DNA of 5,667 bases from an uncultured Faecalibacterium sp. (GCA_937917475.1 CALDNF010000097.1:1-5667), one strand, 5' to 3'; numbered from the stretch's first letter, positions 1 through 5,667 are shown. Numbers and translations: made by a program. The notes: generated by a model not told the origin, from the sequence alone.

Positions 1-23
1 TGTTCGTTTGCTTGAGCAGTCTT

Positions 24-32
24 ATTGTACCA
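24..32 (-). promoter_or_regulatory. Possible extended -10 promoter reading leftward out of the window
   Basis: Read on the minus strand, this site is TGGTACAAT, matching the extended -10 form TGnTATAAT with one change. No good -35 hexamer lies 16-18 bases upstream, which an extended -10 promoter can tolerate. It sits after the leftward terminator at 111-152, a sensible place for the promoter of the next leftward gene, which would lie outside the window. A partial rightward match (TATATT at 33-38) overlaps it, but its -35 partners are poorly spaced. The call rests on motif reading alone. Confidence 0.33.
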
Positions 33-110
33 TATATTTTCGAGCAAAGTGCATCTGTAAAGAAAATCAAGACGATTGATTTGTCTGAAACACACTCTAT
101 CCTTGATACG

Positions 111-152
111 CAAAAAGCCCCATGCCAACACCTTTGCGGTGTGGACATGGGA
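111..152 (-). terminator. Strong intrinsic terminator for leftward transcription (end of the sugar transferase transcript)
   Basis: On the minus strand CCCATG (151-146) pairs with CATGGG (124-119). The stem continues through a U-G and a C-G pair, one mismatch and then ACACC/GGTGT around a short GCAAA-type loop. The descending arm is followed directly by G, C and five T residues (116-112). A GC-rich stem plus a U tract is the classic Rho-independent terminator. It lies about 125 bases beyond the stop codon of the sugar transferase, so it would end that transcript and leave a long structured 3' untranslated region. In the rightward direction the stem lacks a U tract. Confidence 0.85.
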
Positions 153-158
153 CTTGAT

Positions 159-259
159 GCTTCCTCGGCCTAGCCGGGTACCCGTAACTAATTCTGACAG
201 GCAGTTGCCGTGTCGTTTCTCGAAAACTGTTTTACGAACACCTCGCAAACGGAAGCGAG
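159..259. other. Hairpin-rich non-coding segment of unknown function
   Basis: Between the sugar transferase stop and the terminator lies a run of small inverted repeats. These are CGGC/GCCG with a 3-base loop (166-176); the palindrome CGGGTACCCG (175-184); GACAGGC/GCC-TGTC with a 4-base loop and one bulge (196-214); and GTTT/AAAC (215-227) inside GTGTCG/CG-ACAC (210-241). GCTTCC at 159-164 can also pair with GGAAGC at 251-256 and would close the whole segment. No start codon with a ribosome site, and no reading frame of convincing composition, covers it. I compared it from memory with riboswitches (c-di-GMP, c-di-AMP, TPP, cobalamin, T-box), SRP RNA, 6S RNA, tmRNA and RNase P and found no diagnostic core. 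It could be a 3' UTR structure, a small RNA on either strand, or chance pairing. Confidence 0.4.
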
Positions 260-268
260 CTCTTTTTG
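242..268 (+). terminator. Terminator-like hairpin for rightward transcription
   Basis: On the plus strand CTCGC (242-246) pairs with GCGAG (255-259) around an 8-base loop. C, T and C follow, then five T residues (263-267). The stem is only five pairs but GC-rich. It lies just before the stop codon of the leftward sugar transferase gene, so it could stop rightward transcripts from running antisense into that gene or could end a small plus-strand RNA. No plus-strand gene is visible upstream. Leftward, the same hairpin has no U tract. Confidence 0.32.
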
Positions 269-277
269 TTCTGCATT

Positions 278-1729
278 TTACTTTGCGCCCCGGCCGGCAA
301 TGACCACCCAGACGGTCTTGAGCAGGATGCGGATATCCTGCCAGATGGTCCAGTTGTCGATGTACTGAACATCCAGCTTGACCACATCTTCAAAGTCCTC
401 AATGTTGCTGCGGCCACTTACCTGCCATAGGCCGGTGATGCCGGGCTTCATGGACAAGCGGCGTTTGTGGTGGCTTTCATACTGCTTGTACTCGTCCAGC
501 GTAGGGGGCCGGGTGCCCACCAGACTCATATCGCCCCGCAGAACGTCAAAAAACTGCGGCAGCTCGTCGATGCTGGTTTTCCGGATGAATTTACCCACCT
601 TGGTAATGCGGGGATCATCCTGCATTTTGAACATCAGGCCATTCATCTCGTTTTTCGCCATCAGTTCCTTTTTCCGCTCCTCAGCGTCAATGTACATACT
701 GCGGAGTTTATGGATGTAGAACACACGGCCATTCCGGCCCACACGCCGCTGCTTGAACACCAGCGGGCCGGGGCTTTCCAACTTGAGGGGGATCGCAACA
801 ATAGCAATGATGGGGATGCTGATGATACAGCCTACCAGACTGCCCGCAATGTCCAAGATCCGTTTCAGCACCTGATCCCGCATCTTGAGCTCCACTGTGC
901 CGATCGTGACTACATTGCCCCCTGCACAGCGGGTCAGGCTGCGGCTGAGTCGGGCTGCACTGGTCTCATCACAGCAAAGATCCTCGATCCGGTCCAGCAG
1001 CGGCAGACGGAAATGCACCGTCAGGCCCATGCTCTCCATCTCTTCCAGATAGGGCAGGAAGGAATCGCCGCTGTCCATGGGGATATCAATGTACACTTCA
1101 TCCAGAGCCGCCTGACGGATCCAGTCCATGAAGTTGTTGTAGTTGGCTTTCAGGTCTACGCCCTCCACCTTGCCATTGACATCGCCGGAGGCGATCTCCA
1201 GCAGAGCCACGCCGGTGATCCGGTTAGACCAGTCCCTGCTCAGTTCTTCCACCATGGCCCGGGCATGGTCTCGGGTGGTGACGATGCCGATCAGGCTCTC
1301 AAACTTGCCCATATGATGGCCCCGGGCCAGATATTCCTTGAGCAGCTTGTGGCCCAGCGTCATCATCAGAATATTCAGGATGGGCACCAGCACCAGAAAA
1401 TACCGGGAAGTCAGCAGCACCGCCTTGGTCAAAGCCAAGCCTGCCGCATTGATGGCAAGAAGCATCAGGTTGAACTTGATGGAACGCTTCAGCTCCTGCT
1501 TGGGGGTGCGCAGGATGATGTTCTCGCTCTGGTCAAACGAGAAAAAAGTGACAAGATAGGCCAGCAGCAGCACGCAGACTGCCAGAGCCAGATCTTCAAA
1601 GCGGTATGCGCCGACCTTGCCCATCAGGCTGTCGATCACCACCCAGCTGATCCCTGCGCTCAGCACAAGAGAAAGCAGGTCCACAAAGAAGACATAGATA
1701 TATTGTAATTTCTCACGTCTTGTTGCCAT
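278..1729 (-). CDS. Polyprenyl glycosylphosphotransferase (sugar transferase priming exopolysaccharide/capsule synthesis)
   Basis: This enzyme is predicted to move a hexose-1-phosphate from a UDP-sugar to undecaprenyl phosphate on the inner face of the membrane, the first step of a surface glycan repeat unit. The 483 residues from ATG 1729 show about four N-terminal membrane helices (near 10-33, 47-64, 84-106, 108-126), a soluble middle domain (about 141-280), a further hydrophobic segment (about 290-314) and the bacterial sugar transferase domain to the C-terminus. Visible family motifs are ESPGPLVFKQRRVGRNG (318-334), KLRSM (341-345), SIDELPQFFDVLRGDMSLVG (386-405) with the expected catalytic Asp-Glu pair at 388-389, GTRPP (405-409) and KPGITGLWQVSGRS (428-441). 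Length and order fit the WbaP/CpsE-like long form. The sugar (glucose, galactose or other) cannot be read from sequence. In-frame ATGs at 1750 and 1780 would add 7 or 17 residues, but the promoter at 1791-1819 puts the RNA start only about 4 bases before 1780, and the best ribosome site favours 1729. The gene seems to be transcribed alone; no glycosyltransferase, Wzx, Wzy or chain-length regulator flanks it here. Confidence 0.93.
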   Translation of the reverse strand: MATRREKLQYIYVFFVDLLSLVLSAGISWVVIDSLMGKVGAYRFEDLALAVCVLLLAYLVTFFSFDQSENIILRTPKQELKRSIKFNLMLLAINAAGLALTKAVLLTSRYFLVLVPILNILMMTLGHKLLKEYLARGHHMGKFESLIGIVTTRDHARAMVEELSRDWSNRITGVALLEIASGDVNGKVEGVDLKANYNNFMDWIRQAALDEVYIDIPMDSGDSFLPYLEEMESMGLTVHFRLPLLDRIEDLCCDETSAARLSRSLTRCAGGNVVTIGTVELKMRDQVLKRILDIAGSLVGCIISIPIIAIVAIPLKLESPGPLVFKQRRVGRNGRVFYIHKLRSMYIDAEERKKELMAKNEMNGLMFKMQDDPRITKVGKFIRKTSIDELPQFFDVLRGDMSLVGTRPPTLDEYKQYESHHKRRLSMKPGITGLWQVSGRSNIEDFEDVVKLDVQYIDNWTIWQDIRILLKTVWVVIAGRGAK

Positions 1730-1740
1730 AAACTCTTTTG

Positions 1741-1748
1741 TTCTCCTC
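1741..1748 (-). promoter_or_regulatory. Ribosome binding site of the sugar transferase (supports start at 1729)
   Basis: The minus strand reads GAGGAGAA here. From the end of AGGAG there are about 13 bases to ATG 1729, longer than ideal but usable. The other candidate starts at 1750 and 1780 have nothing comparable upstream. A start at 1750 would place this purine tract inside its own first codons. Confidence 0.5.
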
Positions 1749-1790
1749 ATCCGATCGCCGCATTTTCCGCAAGGCGGCATTTGCCTTTAA

Positions 1791-1819
1791 AATATATCAC
1801 ATTACTACATTTTTTGCAA
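1791..1819 (-). promoter_or_regulatory. Sigma-A type promoter of the sugar transferase
   Basis: On the minus strand TTGCAA (1819-1814) and TATATT (1796-1791) are separated by exactly 17 bases, a good match to TTGACA-17-TATAAT. Transcription would begin near 1784 and give a leader of about 55 bases. This leader starts with the near-palindrome GGCAAATGCC (1785-1776) and a CCGC/GCGG hairpin (1777-1767). No clear operator was seen. Confidence 0.65.
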
Positions 1820-1830
1820 CCGAAAAGCAT

Positions 1831-1859
1831 AAAACAGGTGCACTCCGCACAAGAGTCAC
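1831..1859 (-). terminator. Weak terminator-like hairpin at the end of the amino-acid symporter gene
   Basis: On the minus strand GTGACTC (1859-1853, including the stop codon) can pair with GAGT-CAC (1845-1838, one bulged G) around a 7-base loop. CTG and four T residues follow, then ATG and another short T run. The broken U tract and bulged stem make this a weak call. If it leaks, the symporter and sugar transferase would be partly co-transcribed. Confidence 0.3.
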
Positions 1860-3241
1860 TCTTTTTTCCGACTCTGCTCGTATGCCCGCAATGCATCCAA
1901 AGCCTCATTGGCCATAGGGTACAGGGCCAGAAGGTTGAAAATGGTCATCAGGCCGATGCCCACATCGCCCAGATCCCACACGACGGTATAAGTTTCCAGG
2001 CCGCCCACCAGCAGCATTACCAAAGCCAGCAGCTTGTAGACCGTCTGCCACCGCCAGTGATCTCCAAAGAGATAAGCCACGTTGGAACGTGCATAAAACA
2101 ACACGCCCAAAAAGGTGGAAAAACTGAATAACGCCAGTGTGACCGCAATGAATATCTGTCCAAAACCGCCCAGATGGTATTCCATTGCCGCTTGCAACAG
2201 GTCCATGCCCTGCCGGCCTGCGGTGACGCTTTGCGGAGCCAGCAGCATCACAAAGGCCGTGCAGCTGCAAATGATGATGGTGTCAATGAGGACACCCAAG
2301 GCCTGTACCAGCCCCATCTTGACCGGGTTATCGCACTCCGCTGCCGCAGCGGCACAGGGGGCCGAACCGGAGCCGGCCTCATTGGAAAAAAGGCCCCGCT
2401 TGATGCCGTTCATCATCACGGCACCAAAGCCGCCTGCCACTGCCTGCCGCAGACCGAAGGCCTCGGTAAAGATCCGCCGGAAGACCCCGGGCAAGAGAGG
2501 CAGATTGGTCAGGATAATAAAAAGGGTGGTCACAAAATAGCAGACCGCCATGACCGGAACGATAACGTCCAGGCTTTTGACCGTGGCGTTTTTCCGCAGG
2601 ACGATCATCGCTGACAGGGCCACCAGCACTACGGTGGTAACAATGGGTGGGATGGCAAAGGCATTTTCAAAGGCCTCGCTGACGGAGTTGCTGACCACCT
2701 GACTGATGCCGCACCAGCAGATCAGGCCAGAAACCGCAAACAGTGAAGCTGTAACGGAGCGTTTCAGCTTTTTGCCCCGTCTGCGCTGGGCCAGTTCATG
2801 CAGGTAGTAGGCCGGGCCGCCCCGCCAGCCGCCGTAAAGCGGATCCGGCTGCTTGTACTTCTGGGCCAGTGTGGATTCGATAAAGGAAGTGGATGCACCC
2901 ATAATGGCTGTGACCCACATCCAGAACACCGCACCTGCGCCGCCCAGCGATACCGCCGCAACAACGCCCACCAGATTGCCCATGCCCACCCGGGTAGCCG
3001 TGGAGATGACAAGGGTCTGGAAGGAAGACAGACTTTTCTCGTTCTGGTTCTTTTCACAGACCGCCGCCAGCATGTCCCGGAACAGCCGCACCGGCAAAAG
3101 CCGGGTCCGGCAGGTAAAATATACCCCCGCCGTCAGCAGCAGAATCACCATAAGTGACAGCCTCAGTCCCCCGCCGATGGGCAGAACCAGCAGGTCGCCC
3201 CACAGAAGCCGATAAATTTTCTCGATCAGATTCGCCAGCAC
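1856..3241 (-). CDS. AGCS-family amino acid:cation symporter (sodium:alanine/glycine type)
   Basis: This is a membrane carrier of the alanine or glycine:cation symporter family, which brings small neutral amino acids (alanine, glycine and relatives) into the cell with Na+ or H+. From GTG 3241 it has 461 residues, within the family's usual 440-480, and about ten hydrophobic segments. Family landmarks are GMGNLVGVVAAVSLGGAG (86-103) followed by FWMW (106-109), SFIESTLAQKY (119-129), GGWRGGPAYYL (137-147) and the signature GIKRGLFSNEAGSGSAP (279-295), which leads into AAAAAE and an IDT motif (319-321). A frame open to a GTG at 3271 would add ten residues, but that start lies almost at the predicted RNA 5' end and has no ribosome site. 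GTG 3241 has a strong site six bases upstream. Own promoter at 3281-3309. No substrate-specific feature or partner gene is visible; the neighbouring molybdate operon is not functionally linked as far as I can tell. The exact amino acid and coupling ion are inferred from the family only. Confidence 0.93.
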   Translation of the reverse strand: MLANLIEKIYRLLWGDLLVLPIGGGLRLSLMVILLLTAGVYFTCRTRLLPVRLFRDMLAAVCEKNQNEKSLSSFQTLVISTATRVGMGNLVGVVAAVSLGGAGAVFWMWVTAIMGASTSFIESTLAQKYKQPDPLYGGWRGGPAYYLHELAQRRRGKKLKRSVTASLFAVSGLICWCGISQVVSNSVSEAFENAFAIPPIVTTVVLVALSAMIVLRKNATVKSLDVIVPVMAVCYFVTTLFIILTNLPLLPGVFRRIFTEAFGLRQAVAGGFGAVMMNGIKRGLFSNEAGSGSAPCAAAAAECDNPVKMGLVQALGVLIDTIIICSCTAFVMLLAPQSVTAGRQGMDLLQAAMEYHLGGFGQIFIAVTLALFSFSTFLGVLFYARSNVAYLFGDHWRWQTVYKLLALVMLLVGGLETYTVVWDLGDVGIGLMTIFNLLALYPMANEALDALRAYEQSRKKE

Positions 3242-3247
3242 AGCAGT

Positions 3248-3254
3248 TCCTCCC
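3248..3254 (-). promoter_or_regulatory. Strong ribosome binding site fixing the GTG start of the symporter
   Basis: The minus strand reads GGGAGGA, an almost complete Shine-Dalgarno match, six bases before GTG 3241. It decides the start against the longer in-frame GTG at 3271. Confidence 0.8.
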
Positions 3255-3280
3255 GGCCGATATCGATTCACAGTTTTTTT

Positions 3281-3309
3281 ATTATACTATACCGCCGCAG
3301 GTTTGTAAA
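3281..3309 (-). promoter_or_regulatory. Near-consensus sigma-A promoter of the amino-acid symporter
   Basis: On the minus strand TTTACA (3309-3304) and a perfect TATAAT (3286-3281) are separated by 17 bases. The predicted RNA start is near 3274, about 33 bases before GTG 3241, a normal leader length. It is the best promoter match in the window and suggests strong housekeeping expression of the symporter independent of modABC. No clear operator repeat overlaps it. Confidence 0.78.
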
Positions 3310-3357
3310 ATCCTTTTTGCCGGATAGTTTTGCAAGCATCAAACAAATTTATTTGAT
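3310..3357 (-). other. modC-symporter gap: AT-rich hairpin, no clear terminator
   Basis: Just after the modC stop codon, the minus-strand RNA can fold ATCAAATA/TGTTTGAT (3357-3338), eight pairs with one U-G wobble around a 4-base loop. It is AT-rich and has no following U tract. A second, 4-pair hairpin ATCC/GGAT (3325-3310) is followed by TTT, but that overlaps the -35 box of the symporter promoter. Neither is a convincing terminator, so modABC transcripts may read into the symporter gene. Confidence 0.3.
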
Positions 3358-3358
3358 T

Positions 3359-4405
3359 TTACCGCAGAGGCATGATATTTTCCGGCGCAGCTGCGAGAAA
3401 TGCCGCAGCTGCGGGGGGCGGAGCGGTCAGGGTCGCTTTGGAGACCTTCCACCAGAGCCTTGCATCCCCGGCCGGGGCGGCGCAGATCATGTTCCAGTCA
3501 AAGGGATTTTCTGCCAGAGAAAGCACTCGCACCGGCAGGGCATTTTCCGTATCCGGACCGCAGGGGGAAAAATCATGGGCCCGGATGCCCACCGCACAGC
3601 AATCCTCCGGCACCGACAGAGCCAGATGGAGCGTCACATTCCAGCCAAAAAGCCGGACGGTGTGCTCATCTGCCCTTGTACAGGGCAGGATATTCTTGCA
3701 ACCGGTCAGCTGTGCTGCCGTGCGGCTGCGAGGGTCGGCAAAGACCTCCTTGGTGGAACCGGCCCGGAGCACCCGTCCGTCGTTCATAACGATCATTTCC
3801 GGGCAGAGACGATAGGCCTCGTCCCGGTTATGGGTCACCAGCAAAGCCGTACCCCCGAAAGAGGCCAGCAAACTGCCCACTTCTCCCTCCACCTCCTCCC
3901 GGAGATAGCTGTCCAGCGCACTGAAGGGTTCGTCCAGCATCAGGATGCCGGGCTTGCCCACAAGGATACGGGCCAGAGCCGTACGCTGCTGCTGCCCGCC
4001 CGAGAGCTCCCCGGGCAGACGTTTTGCCAGATGTTCCAGCCGCATGGCACGGAGCATTTCGGCACATTTTTCCTTGCGTACTGCTGCGTTTTTTTCCTGT
4101 TTCAGGCCGCAGAGCACATTCTGCTCCACCGTCATGTTAGGGAAAAGAGCGTAGTTCTGGAACAGTAGTCCCACACCCCGTTGCTGGGGCGGCAGGTCGA
4201 TCTTTTTCTCGCTGTCAAACAGGGTGCGACCATCCAGAACAATACGACCCCTGTCTGGCCGGACGATGCCCGCAATGCAGCGTAGCGTCATGCTTTTGCC
4301 GCAGCCCGATGCCCCAAGAATGGCGGCAGACGTATTGCCCACCGCAAATTCCGAACGGAGGGTAAAGCCGGAAACTTTCTTTTCAATGGATACTTCCAGA
4401 CTCAT
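3359..4405 (-). CDS. modC: Molybdate ABC transporter ATP-binding protein ModC
   Basis: This is the cytoplasmic ATPase that powers molybdate (possibly tungstate) import through ModB. Its 348 residues carry a complete nucleotide-binding domain: Walker A GASGCGKS (31-38), Q-loop glutamine 83 in LLFQNYALFPNMT, signature LSGGQQQR (134-141), Walker B ILMLDE (154-159), D-loop SALD (162-165) and switch histidine 192 in LLVTHNRDEA. The C-terminal part (about 235-348) is a TOBE/MOP-like accessory region containing GIRAHDF. It is divergent, and I cannot show a complete oxyanion-binding MOP fold by eye. The open frame continues upstream to 4690, but ATG 4405 is chosen because it overlaps the modB stop as ATGA and has a GGGGAGGGG purine tract six bases upstream. 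The upstream extension is out-of-frame modB. Substrate assignment depends mainly on modA and modB next to it. Confidence 0.92.
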   Translation of the reverse strand: MSLEVSIEKKVSGFTLRSEFAVGNTSAAILGASGCGKSMTLRCIAGIVRPDRGRIVLDGRTLFDSEKKIDLPPQQRGVGLLFQNYALFPNMTVEQNVLCGLKQEKNAAVRKEKCAEMLRAMRLEHLAKRLPGELSGGQQQRTALARILVGKPGILMLDEPFSALDSYLREEVEGEVGSLLASFGGTALLVTHNRDEAYRLCPEMIVMNDGRVLRAGSTKEVFADPRSRTAAQLTGCKNILPCTRADEHTVRLFGWNVTLHLALSVPEDCCAVGIRAHDFSPCGPDTENALPVRVLSLAENPFDWNMICAAPAGDARLWWKVSKATLTAPPPAAAAFLAAAPENIMPLR

Positions 4406-5079
4406 TTCCGGCCCCTCCCCTCTTTCTGCCGGCGTTCCAGCAAATTGACCGTTAACAGCACCACCATGGAAATGACAATGTCCACCAGCACCCAGCGCAT
4501 TGCCCCGACTTCGTCGTTGGTGCGCCAAAGCTGGTAAACCGTAGTTGCGATGGTAGCCGTTTTGCCCGGAGTGTAGCCCGCCACCATGCTGGTTGCACCG
4601 TACTCGCCCAGAGCCCGGGCAAAGGCCAGCACCGCACCGGCCAAAATACCCTGCCGGCAATATGGCATCCGGACCCGCCAGAAGATCCATGTGTTGGACT
4701 GGCCCAGCGTCTGAGCCGACCAGGCCAGCGTCTCATCAAAGCTTTCAAAGGCTCCCCGGGCGGTGCGGTACATCAGTGGAAATGCCACCAGAATCGAAGC
4801 AAAGACGGCACTGTACCAGTTCATGACCAGCTTTACCCCGAAATGCTCCATAAAAAACAGGCCCAGCGGACGTTTTGCTCCCATCAGAAGCAAGAGGAAA
4901 TAGCCCACCACCGTGGGGGGCAGGACCACGGGCAGAGTGAGCACCACGTCCAGCACGCCCTTCAGAACGGGGGGCAGTTTTGCAATGTAGTAGGCCGCAA
5001 AGATTCCAAGGAAAAACACCGCCGTGCAGCTGATGAGGGCAATACGCAGGCTGTTCCAGAGCGGATACCAGTCCATCAT
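4402..5079 (-). CDS. modB: Molybdate ABC transporter permease ModB
   Basis: This inner-membrane subunit forms the translocation path, probably as a homodimer with two ModC. At 225 residues it is of normal ModB length, with about five hydrophobic segments (near 10-33, 42-66, 88-104, 145-167, 197-214). The ABC permease coupling (EAA) loop is clear at about 119-161: TLGQS, RVRMP, then QGILAGAVLAFARALGEYGAT (143-163), which is characteristic of molybdate and sulfate-type permeases. LPVVLPPTVVGYFLL (49-63) is another ModB-like stretch. The gene begins with two consecutive ATG codons (5079 and 5076). The first overlaps the modA stop as ATGA; upstream there is only a weak ribosome site, which suggests translation coupled to modA. 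Its own stop overlaps the modC start in the same way. Confidence 0.93.
   Translation of the reverse strand: MMDWYPLWNSLRIALISCTAVFFLGIFAAYYIAKLPPVLKGVLDVVLTLPVVLPPTVVGYFLLLLMGAKRPLGLFFMEHFGVKLVMNWYSAVFASILVAFPLMYRTARGAFESFDETLAWSAQTLGQSNTWIFWRVRMPYCRQGILAGAVLAFARALGEYGATSMVAGYTPGKTATIATTVYQLWRTNDEVGAMRWVLVDIVISMVVLLTVNLLERRQKEGRGRK
4412..4420 (-). promoter_or_regulatory. Ribosome binding site of modC
   Basis: The minus strand reads GGGGAGGGG, ending six bases before ATG 4405 and lying inside the end of modB. It supports ATG 4405 and gives modC its own initiation site in addition to coupling with modB. Confidence 0.6.
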
Positions 5080-5667
5080 AAGGCGGTAAACCCCACGCTG
5101 GCGAACACCTCACCGGCCGCAGAAGTTTTCAGGTAATCCAGAAATTCCTTTGCTGCCTCGGCATGGAGAGCGTTCTTGAGGACGGCAGCAGGATAGACCA
5201 CCCGGCCACACATTTCGGTTATCGCCTCATCCACCACGGTGAGCCCGGCGCTGAAGGCATCGGTACAATAGACCACCCCTGCGTCCACGCTGGCCTCGCT
5301 GACCTGCGTAGTAACTTCCTTGACATTGGAACCATAGGTGATGACACCCGCAGCGGCCAGAGCAGCCTCATCCAGATCATAATATGCCAGAATTTTTTGC
5401 GTGTACTGTCCCACCGGAACGTCACTGTTGCCCATGCAGAAGAGGATATCCCCGGCTCTCAGATGCTCGGCCAGCACATCAAAACTGTCAATGCCCTTTT
5501 CGTTGCCCTCCGGCACGCAGAGGACGACCTTGTTTTCCAGCAGGTCCACCCGGGTATCGGAGTCCACAAAATCCAGCCCTTCGGTGTTGACCTCGGCGGA
5601 AGCAGTGCAATCCAGCTGATTCATCTGCTTCTGACCGGCCGAAAGAAAGAGGTCGCAGTCTGCGCCC
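5076..5667 (-). CDS. modA: Molybdate-binding protein ModA, 5' end beyond the window
   Basis: This is the extracytoplasmic binding protein that captures molybdate (or tungstate) and delivers it to ModB. In Gram-positives it is usually a lipoprotein. Only the C-terminal 196 residues are present; the frame stays open to the right edge, so an internal ATG at 5624 is not the true start. The first visible residues, GADCDLFLSAGQKQM, match the ModA stretch GADxDxFxSAxxKxM, whose serine is a known oxyanion ligand in E. coli ModA. Further landmarks are DVPVGQYTQKIL, GSNVKEVTTQVSEASVDAG, GVVYCTDA (the tyrosine corresponds to a ligand residue in E. coli ModA) and the YPAAVLKN...AAKEFLDYL ending. The missing part should hold the signal peptide and roughly 50-70 residues of the first lobe. 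Its stop overlaps the modB start by four bases. Molybdate versus tungstate preference cannot be read from the sequence. Confidence 0.92.
   Translation of the reverse strand, partial: GADCDLFLSAGQKQMNQLDCTASAEVNTEGLDFVDSDTRVDLLENKVVLCVPEGNEKGIDSFDVLAEHLRAGDILFCMGNSDVPVGQYTQKILAYYDLDEAALAAAGVITYGSNVKEVTTQVSEASVDAGVVYCTDAFSAGLTVVDEAITEMCGRVVYPAAVLKNALHAEAAKEFLDYLKTSAAGEVFASVGFTAL

Noticed and set aside
64..82. Seven-pair inverted repeat AAATCAA/TTGATTT
   Set aside because: It is a perfect but AT-rich stem. Leftward it is followed by T-rich sequence and could be a backup terminator, but it is too weak to call on its own.
159..277. Riboswitch, SRP RNA, 6S RNA or 5S rRNA
   Set aside because: Short look-alike strings (such as GAGGAAGC, or CCCATGCC nearby) occur, but no diagnostic core of any of these families is present as far as I can recall them.
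76..303. Plus-strand open frame of 75 codons in the left intergenic region
   Set aside because: It runs through both hairpin terminators and into the end of the sugar transferase gene, has no ribosome site, and its composition is basic and random-looking.
467..1708. Long plus-strand open frame of 413 codons antisense to the sugar transferase
   Set aside because: The translation is rich in His, Gln, Asp and Ala with no recognisable domain. It lies entirely opposite a gene with clear catalytic motifs, and no plus-strand promoter or ribosome site was seen. It is a mirror-frame artefact of codon bias.
1851..1866. Plus-strand hairpin AAGAG/CTCTT followed by T residues
   Set aside because: It looks like a rightward terminator, but the T run is the complement of lysine codons at the symporter C-terminus and no rightward gene precedes it. 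It is probably incidental.
3317..4168. Plus-strand open frame of 283 codons opposite modC
   Set aside because: It is opposite well-conserved Walker and signature motifs, has a low-complexity composition with no family features, and no ribosome site was seen.
4406..4690. In-frame upstream extension of modC by 95 codons
   Set aside because: The extra sequence is the wrong frame of modB. ATG 4405 has both the ATGA overlap and a strong ribosome site.

Overview
The window looks like chromosomal DNA from a GC-moderate Gram-positive gut-type bacterium. The purine-rich Shine-Dalgarno sites, the AGCS-family symporter, the domain style of the sugar transferase and the Clostridia-like ModA/ModC sequences suggest Clostridia, perhaps Oscillospiraceae (Faecalibacterium/Subdoligranulum/Gemmiger-like). 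That placement comes from memory of protein style and no search was run. All recognised genes lie on the minus strand, so transcription runs from right to left.

Layout from right to left along transcription: (i) 5667-3359 is a molybdate (or tungstate) ABC importer operon, modA-modB-modC. modA is cut by the window edge, and each junction is a 4-base ATGA overlap. (ii) 3358-3242 is a short intergenic gap. It has no convincing terminator but carries a near-consensus sigma-A promoter and a strong ribosome binding site. (iii) 3241-1856 is a sodium/proton:amino-acid symporter of the AGCS (alanine or glycine:cation) family, starting at GTG. (iv) 1855-1730 is a second gap with a weak terminator-like hairpin, another near-consensus promoter and a structured leader. 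(v) 1729-278 is a membrane sugar-phosphate transferase (polyprenyl glycosylphosphotransferase), the priming enzyme for exopolysaccharide or capsule synthesis. (vi) 277-1 has no credible gene. It holds a strong leftward intrinsic terminator (111-152), a run of small hairpins of unknown function, a rightward terminator-like hairpin next to the transferase stop codon, and a possible leftward promoter near the edge.

The three units are not obviously one pathway: oxyanion uptake, amino-acid uptake and the first membrane step of glycan assembly. Each of the last two has its own promoter. modABC works as one unit: ModA captures the oxyanion outside the cell, ModB forms the channel and ModC hydrolyses ATP. 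I see no mobile element, CRISPR array, tRNA, rRNA or defence system. The coding content is ordinary; the least explained part is the hairpin-rich segment at about 159-270.
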